From BOG-931 sp963761525 (lineage in GTDB: Bacteria; Pseudomonadota; Alphaproteobacteria; Rhizobiales; Xanthobacteraceae): a stretch of 64,000 nucleotides of DNA. Position 1 is the stretch's first letter, and each line of letters begins with the position of its first letter. The DNA lies in NCBI GenBank assembly GCA_963761525.1, contig CAVXHG010000004.1:124001-188000 (forward strand), in the 5' to 3' direction. The position numbers were made by a program, and so were the translations under genes. Below, one piece after another: positions 38,601 to 46,014 of this stretch. The notes under the pieces were generated by a model. It made no database searches, was not told where the DNA came from, and saw nothing but the letters and a program-made list of their open reading frames with translations.

Positions 38601-40100
38601 ACCCAACAGATCGCAACGCCACGAACGGATCTTATCAGTATCGATTTCAGCCCAGACGACAGGACCCTCGCTAGCGCCAGCATCCTGGGCGCGCTCGATC
38701 TTTGGAATGTGGCAACCGGCGACAAACAGGCCTCGCTGTCCGATAGGCAGGACAAGCTATGGAAGGTTCGGTTCTCTCCGGACGGACAGCTAATTGCCGC
38801 AGCGTCTTGGGACGGCAGCGTCCGTTTCTGGAATGCGAAGACAAAAGATTACGCCGGCACTTTGGACAGCAACGATCTCTGGGTGACCGACGTCGCTTTC
38901 TTCGCTGATCCCGCGGCAAAACAGCCGCTTTTGGCATTGACAACCGATCGGTCGGCCGCAGTGCGCCTTTGGCAGCTGGATGCCTTGCGCCCCATGTTTT
39001 TGACCTTGCACGACAGCAACCGCGAAACCTTGAGAGGCGTATACAGCTCAAATCGCTCATTGTTTGCGACAGGAGGGCGGGATGGCTATGTGCGGCTTTA
39101 TCGCGTCCTCCAATCCGGCGGCATGGAGTTTATCTGCCAAGCGCCGCACGAGGACTGGGTAACCAGTATTGCCTTCGCGCCATCCGGCGATTTGGTTTAC
39201 AGCGCCGGTAATTCCGAAGGACAACTGCATAATTCCATCAAGATATGGGAGACCGCATCTGCCGCTCTAGCCAAAAACGCTGACGCCCAGCAGTCGCAAC
39301 CGGAATGTAATGCGCGGCCGCCGATCGACATCGGCAGTGATGCGGTCAACGAGATCGCAGTGAGCATTGATGGCAAGACCTTGGCTTGGGCGACTGTTAC
39401 AGGCGAGGTTTGGCTCAAAGACTTGGATCTCAACACCGCACCCTACAAACTCCCCTATGATGGCAAAGGTCCGCTCCACGCGCTCGATTTCAGTGGTGAC
39501 GGAAAATGGCTCGCGATCGGTGGGAACGACGAGGGCCGGGCCGTCAAACGCGTGATGCTTTGGGATATAGCGAGGGGTAAATTCGCGGCTCCGCTCGCCG
39601 TCCATCGCAATCCCATCTGGCATCTAAAATTTTCACCCAACAGCGACTGGCTCGCTTCAGACGGCGATGACGGGATTTTCATCTGGCACCCGACGCCCAG
39701 CAGCACGCCGGTAGCACATCTCCAGATGCACAGTGCGCCGAACGGCGATATCGTCTTCAATGCCGCCGGAAGCTATTTTGCCTTCGGCGCTGAGCATCGG
39801 GAAATTTCACTGTGGTCGGTCGGAGATTGGAAAAAAGAGTACGAGCTTGACGGCCTAGTCGGCGTCAGGGGCGTCTACGGCTTCGATCGCAACGATAATC
39901 TGGCTTTCGACGGCGAGGATGGGTTGGTGAGGATTTTACCAAAAAGCACCACGGAACCGCCGTCAGGCGGTACGATCACTGGCGAAGTTAAGGGTGTCGA
40001 TGTCTTCTTCGACACAAAGCTCACTTCGGTGCCACAGGTCACCCCCCTCGTTTGCCTTGAGGCCACTTGCCCACCGCCGACGTCCCCGCCCAAACCCTAG
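35679..40100 (+). CDS. DUF4062 - STAND NTPase - TM - WD40 repeat protein
   Basis: A 1473-residue multidomain protein starting at GTG 35679 (GGGGG 9 bases upstream). Residues 3-115 are DUF4062-like (RIFVSSPGDVDDER). Residues 215-650 are a STAND-type NTPase with the lead-in SPFRGLSIFDAAHARVFYGR, Walker A GASGSGKSS (260-268) and Walker B LLLVIDQLDNLF (about 373-384). A single transmembrane helix follows at about 700-724. Residues 805-1340 form WD40 repeats (FSPDGKWLATASDDKTIRLW is typical). This is the layout of signal-responsive conflict/cell-death NTPases: effector or adaptor, switch, sensor. Codon use is more AT-tolerant than in neighbours. The stop overlaps the stop of the convergent peptidase-like gene. 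Confidence 0.85.
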   Translation: MRIVRIFVSSPGDVDDERLRVQTVAERLNGELADVAQFQTVRWEEKHYKAHETFQTQIPEAADCEIVVAIFWARLGSELPPEFPPMPDGNPYASGTAYEVLSAIEARKRQEQTTPVTGKVEGPHPDVYVFRKNSPPFPPPRNERELTLNPIQWQHLKAFFERWFISPDGHFLAAFQNFETTDEFESQLEKLLRNWMEENVLHGRAVLWPIAIKGSPFRGLSIFDAAHARVFYGRSRDIVRAVDRLKAAAERKAPFLLIIGASGSGKSSLARAGLVPRLITPGVVSTVDQWRVAVMEVGDATKFFEDLAVALFANANQDGLSGIPEIAEGDNKTPEELAKLLQRGDEASIRPVVRALERIAEVERDRGGFERRVQINLLLVIDQLDNLFAADVAPEQRTNFARLLRALTASGRIWIVATLRAALYEPFLNESDLKTLKDAGAEYDLAPPGPVELAEIVRRPAEAAGLDFERGVNGVSLDERLLEEAGGADTLPLVQFTLQKLFENRRVEGNKTLLTVAAYDALGGISGAIDQAAERTFGELGKGEQDALPRLLRQLVIPAHDSIAVSTGHSALTIRATSLAEAATDARGRRLIDALVGAAILVLSKNDGVPTVHLAHQRVLESWKRAKEIVASNMDFFRIRAEIGDQRRRWITSGRKAELLIARGLPLAEAEQILATHGAELDADTRSFITASRRRARLRRQLIVSIAGAFGVIVLAAYIQAQVNLSFARLTRAEQYLAEERPATAFALAVEATGNRPFAILQQLFSKLGGTQDDSILVKTILKIAQPASPPPIFSAILGDSAKPIGGQSVAFSPDGGHFAVADNDGKVTVFRTEDRSVSYVLRGHNEGEMVEAVRFSPDGKWLATASDDKTIRLWDLVTFASRELGPSDGHTSNVVDLAFHPTRPLLASASNDGHVMVWDIEKFSKVQDFPAQKNASGAVSWTLSVSFSHDGTLLASSDDDGRIVIRRIADWNPTQQIATPRTDLISIDFSPDDRTLASASILGALDLWNVATGDKQASLSDRQDKLWKVRFSPDGQLIAAASWDGSVRFWNAKTKDYAGTLDSNDLWVTDVAFFADPAAKQPLLALTTDRSAAVRLWQLDALRPMFLTLHDSNRETLRGVYSSNRSLFATGGRDGYVRLYRVLQSGGMEFICQAPHEDWVTSIAFAPSGDLVYSAGNSEGQLHNSIKIWETASAALAKNADAQQSQPECNARPPIDIGSDAVNEIAVSIDGKTLAWATVTGEVWLKDLDLNTAPYKLPYDGKGPLHALDFSGDGKWLAIGGNDEGRAVKRVMLWDIARGKFAAPLAVHRNPIWHLKFSPNSDWLASDGDDGIFIWHPTPSSTPVAHLQMHSAPNGDIVFNAAGSYFAFGAEHREISLWSVGDWKKEYELDGLVGVRGVYGFDRNDNLAFDGEDGLVRILPKSTTEPPSGGTITGEVKGVDVFFDTKLTSVPQVTPLVCLEATCPPPTSPPKP

Positions 40101-41200
40101 ACTTTGCGCTTCCTCTGTGGCGCCGCTGATATTAGAACGGCCGATCCCAACCAGCACAACCATAGGGCAAGCGGTACGAAATAAAGCGCCGTCGGCAGCT
40201 CCATCATCCGGCGCAGAAAAAAACCAAAAATCAGCGCGTACTTGCGATCGACGTCCAGCCCCTGGCTTTGCAGCGCCGAGGCCAAGCCCTCGGCCATAAA
40301 AGGTTGAGACGGGTTGACGGCGAAAGCAGCCTGAAAATTGACCGCGCCGTAATCGATAATCGTGTTTCCGGTGTGCACGAGAGTCATGAGAGCAACCGGA
40401 AATAACGTCAGTAGTTCATGCCAACTCGACAACCCGCTTTCGCAGGAGTTGCGGACCACCAGGGTGAAGCGGAGCCCTTGTGCGCTTGCAAGTATGCGCC
40501 AGTACTCAGCTTTGGTGGTGCCAGGATAGGCTGCCCATAATGGCGACGGCTTCCCACTCTCAGGTGGGGTCTCAAGCTCGTGTTCGAGCTCGCTTGCGTT
40601 GGCGACCGCCAAGTCGGCAAAGATACGCGGCGTCAATGCGAGATCGCCGGCACCATGTGAATTGGTGATGAGGATAACATCGACGGGATGCCGGGGATAA
40701 AGCGCCGCGACCTCGTTCAAGGCGGCGGCTAGATATTCAGGGCGCGCCAGAGGCGAGGTAGCAAGCGCCGGACTTGGCGCTGGAATCTGATCAGGTAGCG
40801 GCAGGCTTTCAAAATCGCCACCGTGGCGCAGCACCAGGAATTTATGGTCGAGCGCAAGAGCGTTGGTGAACAGAATGAGATCGAAGCCACGCTGCCGTGC
40901 CGCAAATATGAGCGCTGACTTATCGGCCGTCACTGCGGCGCCAAACTTCGCCTCGTCATCGAGCAGAGGCTGCACCATGCCCCGCGCCGCAGGATTGGCG
41001 CTGCGTTCAAGAATAGCAAGCAATCCGGTGGTATTGGCAGAGTGTGCAGCCTGCGGGGTAGTTTCGTTGGCGTAATAGATCACGACCTCGGCCGAACTGG
41101 CGCCCGAAATCCGGGAGATAACAAAAATCACACAGAGAATAAAAGCGGCAAGCGCTTTGGTAACTGGCGCTTGGGGTCTAACTTTTTCTTGCGTTGCCAT
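40097..41200 (-). CDS. Exported, C-terminally anchored clan-CD-like cysteine peptidase candidate
   Basis: A 367-residue protein from ATG 41200. It has an N-terminal signal/anchor (KALAAFILCVIFVISR, possible cleavage after SSA) and a C-terminal helix at about 338-359 followed by PQRKRKV, so by the positive-inside rule the middle faces the periplasm. Within it HPVDVILITNSHGAGDLA (His182) and FTLVVRNSCESGLSSW (Cys253) mirror the His-Gly and Cys-x-Ser-Gly motifs of legumain/caspase-like (clan CD, C13/C14) peptidases, each after a hydrophobic strand. The fold assignment is mine from motifs, not from a search. It converges with the STAND/WD40 gene and lies behind a small exported peptide gene. Confidence 0.55.
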   Translation of the reverse strand: MATQEKVRPQAPVTKALAAFILCVIFVISRISGASSAEVVIYYANETTPQAAHSANTTGLLAILERSANPAARGMVQPLLDDEAKFGAAVTADKSALIFAARQRGFDLILFTNALALDHKFLVLRHGGDFESLPLPDQIPAPSPALATSPLARPEYLAAALNEVAALYPRHPVDVILITNSHGAGDLALTPRIFADLAVANASELEHELETPPESGKPSPLWAAYPGTTKAEYWRILASAQGLRFTLVVRNSCESGLSSWHELLTLFPVALMTLVHTGNTIIDYGAVNFQAAFAVNPSQPFMAEGLASALQSQGLDVDRKYALIFGFFLRRMMELPTALYFVPLALWLCWLGSAVLISAAPQRKRKV

Positions 41201-41235
41201 AGGCGCCTTTGGATCAAGGCCTCGATCGAGCAAAA

Positions 41236-41264
41236 AAATGCGGCGGGTATCACACCCGCCGCTC
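41236..41264 (-). terminator. Intrinsic terminator after the small exported peptide gene
   Basis: On the minus strand a perfect 9-bp stem (41254-41262 with 41240-41248, loop of 5) is followed by ATTTTTTTG. It lies between the 51-residue peptide gene and the peptidase-like gene, so the peptide is terminated before, or attenuates into, the next gene. Confidence 0.85.
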
Positions 41265-41312
41265 GCCGTCTCATCTAACAACTAACCGCAGGATCAATGC
41301 GGAATGATGATA

Positions 41313-41468
41313 TTAAAATCCCAAGCGAACATCCCCAACACCTTGCCCTTTGTTCGGGGGAGGCGGCGGTGCCTGTGAATCGCCAGCGTGAGCGCGCATG
41401 CTAGCGATACCGCCCAGCGCGACCAGGATTGCGAAGATTCCAGCGAGTAAAATGCGCTTCTTATTCAT
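41313..41468 (-). CDS. Small exported proline-rich peptide
   Basis: A 51-residue product: basic start MNKKR, hydrophobic ILLAGIFAILVALGGIASM, then AHAGDSQAPPPPPNKGQGVG. It looks like a signal peptide cleaved after AHA, leaving a roughly 27-residue proline/glycine peptide, or a single-pass anchored peptide. AGAGAGGA 8 bases before the ATG and a strong terminator downstream support it as a real gene. No family recognised. It stands ahead of the peptidase-like gene on the same strand. Confidence 0.65.
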   Translation of the reverse strand: MNKKRILLAGIFAILVALGGIASMRAHAGDSQAPPPPPNKGQGVGDVRLGF

Positions 41469-41694
41469 AAGCTTGATCCTCTCTGGGTTGAGGCGAGAAT
41501 TCCCACAACCCAATTATCATGGCAATTCACGTAAAAGTAAAGGTAATTAAAAAACCGCAAGTTTGATACCGCCTATGGATTTCGCGGCCAACGTGCTCAT
41601 CCGGTGCAGTGTTAGCAGCACGCCCTAATTTGATTTATTGGGCATCATCTCGTCGAAAACGGCACTCCACCTTTCGAGATCATGCCCTAAGGCC

Positions 41695-43931
41695 CTAAAC
41701 GCCTGTAACGGCTTTGACTCGCTCCGGCGATATCGGCAAAGCGCGGAAGCGTTTGCCGGTGAGCTTGAACAGCGCATTGCCGATACACGGCGCGACCATC
41801 GGCAATGAGGCCTCGCCCATGCCTTTTGCCGGATTGTCGGTCTGTATGATCTGAATGTCGATCTCGGGCATCTCCGACATCCGCAGCACCGGATAGTCGT
41901 AGAAGTTGTTCTGGTCCACCTGACCGTCCGGAAATCGACGCCTGTTCCTTCAAGGTCTGGCTCAAGCCAAAGATTATATTGCCCTCGGTCTGCGACAGCA
42001 CGCTGTCGGGATTGAGCACGATGCCAGGATCGAGCGCGACCCAGAACTTGTGCGCACGCACATTGCCGGTCTTGAGATCGACCGAGACTTCGCCAACCGC
42101 CGCAACATAGGTATCGACGACTTTGGCGTAGGAGAAGCCAAGCGCGTGTCCGTCGGCGACCGGCTTGCCCCATCCGGATTTGTCGGCCACCGCCTTGATC
42201 ACCGCCTGCGCGCGCGGTTCGTCCTTGAGCAGAGCGAGCCGGAACTCCACCGGGTCCTTGTTTTGCGAGGCGGCAATTTCGTCAATGAAGGATTCAATGA
42301 CGAACTTGTTGTAGCCCGCGCCGATGCCGCGCCAGGCCGCGATAGCGATGCCGCGGTCCTCGCGCAAGTAAGCGATCGACTGGTTCGGAATGCCGTATTC
42401 GTGCTTGGCGCCTTCCATCAGGATGCCGTCGATGCCCTTGGCGCCTGCAAGCGCTTTCTCGCCAACCCGGTACACGACGACCGATTCACCGACGACGCGG
42501 TGCCGCCAACCCACAACATTGCCATCGGCATCGAGCGCTGCTTGCACCTGATGGCCAGTCATCGGCCGCATCTGCGCCGATTTGACGTCCTGCTCACGGG
42601 TCCAGATCAGCTTTACCGGCCGCTGCATTACCTTGGCCAGCGGCAGGACTTCCGGAAGCATGTCCGCCGGACTGCGCCGGCCATAACCGCCGCCGAGATA
42701 GAACTGATGAAGCTTGATCTTGTCCGGCGTGGTTTTCAGCATCGCCGCGGCAACACCGGTATTGATGCTGGCGCCCTGGGTGCCGATCCAGATTTCCGCG
42801 CTGTCGCCGGCCGCGCTGACCGTCGCGGTGGCGTTCATCGGCTCCATCTGCGCGTGATAGACGTATTCGGAGCTGAACTGCGCCGTCATCACCTTCGCCG
42901 CTTTGGCAAAGGTTGCGTCGGCATCGCCCGTGGCGACAAAGCTCACGCCTTTATCGTCGAGCTTTGCCGCGCGACCCAAAAACTCTTTCAGGCCCTCGGC
43001 GCTGTTGAACGAGTCGGCCGGCCTGCTGGACCAGGTCACCTTCAACGCATCGCGCCCTTTGAAAGCGGCTTCGATGGTTTCGGCAACAACACCGACGGAG
43101 TTTGGCAGCGGCACCACTTTCAGCACGCCGGGCACCGCAAGAGCGGCAGCGTCATCGATATGCTCCGGCTTGCCGAGGTCAACCGGCGTGCGCAGCACGG
43201 TGGCATAGACCATGTTCGGAATTTGCACGTCGATGGCGTACTGCGCCGAACCATTGGTCTTCGCCGGGAATATCGAAGCGCGGCGTGTTTTTGCCGAGAA
43301 TGCGATAGTCGGCCATCTTTTTGAGCGCCGACTTGTCGATCGTCGGCATCGTCGCCGGCACTTGGGCGAAGGTCGCAATCTCGCCGTAGCTGATCGAGCG
43401 ATTGCTCCCCGCATGGACCACCATGCTGGGCTCGGTATGCAGTTCGCCGATCGGCACCTGCCAATGATCGGCAGCGGCCTGCATCAGCACATTGCGGACG
43501 GCGGCGGCTTGCAGCCGGATCTTGTCCCAATAGCCGCGGACCGAGCCGCTGCCATAAGTCACCATCATGTTGCCGAACATCGGATTGCCGAAAATCTCGG
43601 GTTTGATCGGCGGATAGACGATCGACACCTTCGACCAGTCGGCATCCATCTCCTCGGCGAATACCATGGCGAGACCGGTTGAGCTGCCCTGCCCCATCTC
43701 AGCCACCGGAATTGCCATCACCATGGCGCCGTCCGGGCTGATCGTGACCCAAGCGCCAATCGACGCAGGGACAGTTGTGCCTTGTGCAAGCGCAGCGGCG
43801 GCCTTCATCAGCAATGCGCCAGGAATTGTCAGCGCAAAAGTAAGTCCGGCGGCGCCCTCGAGAAGACCGCGGCGGGAAACCTCGGCTTGCAAATCGCGTT
43901 CAATCTTGCCCGATTTTTCAACGTAACCCAT
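41695..43931 (-). CDS. Mo-dependent aldehyde/isoquinoline oxidoreductase large subunit, frameshifted
   Basis: A xanthine-oxidase-family molybdopterin subunit of the IorB type, about 744 residues after correction. The N-terminus EVSRRGLLEGAAGLTFAL is a Tat signal, then the conserved VAEMGQGSSTGLAMVFAEEM. Mid-protein QMEPMNATATV and FYLGGGYGRRSP, plus RGIGAGYNKFVIESFIDE, are the Moco-binding blocks, and TDNPAKGMGEASLPMVAPC is the C-terminal glutamate (GxGE) region. Two one-base insertions split it, in CCC at about 43266 and in GTCCGG at about 41927. It forms a periplasmic hydroxylase with the 2Fe-2S subunit encoded 3 bases upstream. Confidence 0.87.
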
Positions 43932-43934
43932 GGT

Positions 43935-44393
43935 TCACGCTCCCTGCTTCGCAGCGCGCTCGACAGCGCGGAGGATGCGCGGATAGGTCCCGCACCGGCA
44001 GATGTTGCCATCCATGTGGCGAACAATGTCATCACGGCTTGGGCTTTTATTGCTCGCAAGCAGCGCTGCTGCCTGCATGATCTGGCCGGACTGGCAGTAG
44101 CCGCATTGCGGCACTTGCAGGTCAACCCAGGCTTTTTGCAGCGGATGATCGCTGTTGGCCGAAAGACCTTCAATCGTGGTGACATTCTTGCCCGCCACCA
44201 TAGAAACCGGAGTCTGGCAGGAACGCACGGCACGGCCATCGAGGTGAACCGTGCATGCGCCGCACATGCCGGCGCCGCAGCCATATTTCGTGCCAGTGAG
44301 CTTGAGATGCTCTCTGACCACCCACAGCAGGGGTGTATCCGGACCGGCATCCACATTTGCCGGCTTATTGTTGACGGTGAAGGTGATCGCCAT
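43935..44393 (-). CDS. (2Fe-2S) subunit of Mo hydroxylase (IorA-like)
   Basis: A 152-residue iron-sulfur protein with two clusters: plant-ferredoxin type in KYGCGAGMCGACTVHLDG (C-x4-C-x2-C with a fourth Cys in RSCQTP) and the helical C-terminal QCGYCQSGQIMQAA/GNICRCGTYPRI. This is the small subunit of isoquinoline 1-oxidoreductase/aldehyde oxidase-type enzymes and passes electrons from the Moco subunit encoded immediately downstream. ATG 44393 (MAITFTVNNK) is used; upstream in-frame codons are non-conserved. The promoter region carries a perfect inverted repeat. Confidence 0.92.
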   Translation of the reverse strand: MAITFTVNNKPANVDAGPDTPLLWVVREHLKLTGTKYGCGAGMCGACTVHLDGRAVRSCQTPVSMVAGKNVTTIEGLSANSDHPLQKAWVDLQVPQCGYCQSGQIMQAAALLASNKSPSRDDIVRHMDGNICRCGTYPRILRAVERAAKQGA

Positions 44394-44447
44394 CACGCAC
44401 TCCCGTTTTGCGATTGATGCCAGGGAATATAGTGGATTTCCCAGCCG

Positions 44448-44467
44448 GATACATGTCCAAATGTATC
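44448..44467. promoter_or_regulatory. Inverted repeat in iorA-like/MFS divergent promoter region
   Basis: GATACAT (44448-44454), spacer GTCCAA, ATGTATC (44461-44467) is a perfect 7-bp dyad, followed by a further ATACAT at 44470-44475. It lies 55 bases upstream of the small-subunit start and 131 bases upstream of the AAHS carrier start. Probably an operator for an unlinked regulator. Confidence 0.45.
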
Positions 44468-44597
44468 GAATACATAGGACGCTGATTGTCACATCCGAGC
44501 CCTGTGCGGTTAAGAACGCCGCGCCCGAATGTCACTTTTCTAAAGCTCCCGACTGCCATAGGGTCCGCCGCAAGCAATAAGCTTTACGGGGGAAACC

Positions 44598-45947
44598 ATG
44601 GCCGGCGAGCCGGAAGTTCAAGTCTCACAATTTCTCGACGAGTACGGCGTCGGCTCGTTTCATTTCAAGTTGCTGTTCTGGACGGTGCTGCTCGCATTGG
44701 TCGACGGCTACGACATCGGCGCGATCGCATTTGCGGCCCCGAGCCTGATCAAGGAATGGCACTTGGCACCGAGCGACCTCAAGTGGGTACTCAGCGCCAG
44801 CAATTTCGGCGTCCTGTTTGGATCGCAGATCTTCGGCTGGGTCGGCGACCGCTACGGCCGAAAGACGGCGCTGATCCTGGCCAATCTGCTGTTCGGCATA
44901 TTCACCCTCATCGCCGCCTATTCGACCAATCTGACCGAATTGTCGTGGCTGCGCTTTATCGCGGGCCTTGGCATTGGCGGCGTCATTCCCAATGTCGTCG
45001 CCATCAACGCCGAGTCGGCGCCTCGCAACCGGCGTGCCGTCCTTGCCATCATCGCCGCCGGCATGGTGCCGCTCGGTGGTTCGTTTACCGGCTTCGCCAG
45101 CGCCGCCTTGGTACCGACCTACGGCTGGCAAGTGCTGTTCTACATTGGCGGTATTGCGCCGATCGTCTTCGCGCTGCTGGGGATCATGTTCCTGCCGGAG
45201 TCGGTGAAGTTCATGGCCATCCATGAAGGGCACCGGCAGAAGATGGTTACGTTGCTCAAGGAAATCCGGCCCGATTTCACGGTGCCGCCGAATGCACGTT
45301 TTGTGGTCGAGGACGAAAAGCAATCCCCGAGCAACCCCGTCTTTCTTTTCCGCGAGGGCCTGGCAGCAATCACGCCCCTGACCTGGCTCATGTTCGCTTG
45401 CAACCTGATGGGCTACTTCTTCCTGTTGAGCTGGACGCCGACTCTGTTGGGCGCCGCCCATGTCCCGCCGGCAACGGCGGCGCTTGCCGGCGCCGGCTTG
45501 CAGGTCGGCGGCACCGTCGGCTCGCTGCTGCTGTGCTGGTGGGTACAAAAGGCGCGTTTCTTCGCCGTCGCGATCATGTTCATGGTCGCGGTGCCGGTCG
45601 TCGGCTCGATCGGTTATTTTGGCTTGAGCTCGACCACGGCGCTGATCGTCATCACGTTCTTTGCCGGATTTATCGTCCTCGGCATCCAGTCCGGCATCAA
45701 CGTGGTTGGCGCCATGATCTATCCGACATCGTTGCGCGCCAACGGTTCCGGCTGGCAGCTTGGCATCGGACGCATCGGCGCGATTATCGGTCCGTTTGTC
45801 GGCGCGCAGGTTGCGACCTTGCCCGTCACCGAGCTTTACATGTGGTCGGCGATCCCGTTCGCCGCCGGCGCAGTGGTGACGTTCATCATCTACGCCTTGA
45901 CCAATGCGAGGTTCCGGGCGCGCCCGCAGCTAGCGCAGGCGCAGTAA
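44598..45947 (+). CDS. MFS transporter, aromatic acid:H+ symporter (AAHS) type
   Basis: A 449-residue twelve-helix carrier. The N-terminal ALVDGYDIGAIAFAAPSLIK is the DGYD signature of the AAHS family (PcaK/BenK-like). Further motifs are GWVGDRYGRKTALI (loop 2-3), FIAGLGIGGVIPNVVAINAE and FLPESVKFMAIH. AAHS proteins import protocatechuate, 4-hydroxybenzoate, gallate and similar acids. It is divergent from the Mo hydroxylase genes and precedes a convergent luciferase-like monooxygenase, all consistent with aromatic acid use. ACGGGGGAA precedes the ATG. Confidence 0.9.
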   Translation: MAGEPEVQVSQFLDEYGVGSFHFKLLFWTVLLALVDGYDIGAIAFAAPSLIKEWHLAPSDLKWVLSASNFGVLFGSQIFGWVGDRYGRKTALILANLLFGIFTLIAAYSTNLTELSWLRFIAGLGIGGVIPNVVAINAESAPRNRRAVLAIIAAGMVPLGGSFTGFASAALVPTYGWQVLFYIGGIAPIVFALLGIMFLPESVKFMAIHEGHRQKMVTLLKEIRPDFTVPPNARFVVEDEKQSPSNPVFLFREGLAAITPLTWLMFACNLMGYFFLLSWTPTLLGAAHVPPATAALAGAGLQVGGTVGSLLLCWWVQKARFFAVAIMFMVAVPVVGSIGYFGLSSTTALIVITFFAGFIVLGIQSGINVVGAMIYPTSLRANGSGWQLGIGRIGAIIGPFVGAQVATLPVTELYMWSAIPFAAGAVVTFIIYALTNARFRARPQLAQAQ

Positions 45948-46014
45948 CGCTGTCGTCATCACCCGCCAACGGGCTCGGCCTAAAGTGGCCGGGCCGATGG
46001 CAACGTGCGTGACC

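Noticed and set aside
42050..43324. 424-codon plus-strand open frame opposite the Mo hydroxylase
   Set aside because: Arg/His/Asp-rich shadow of the molybdopterin subunit codons.
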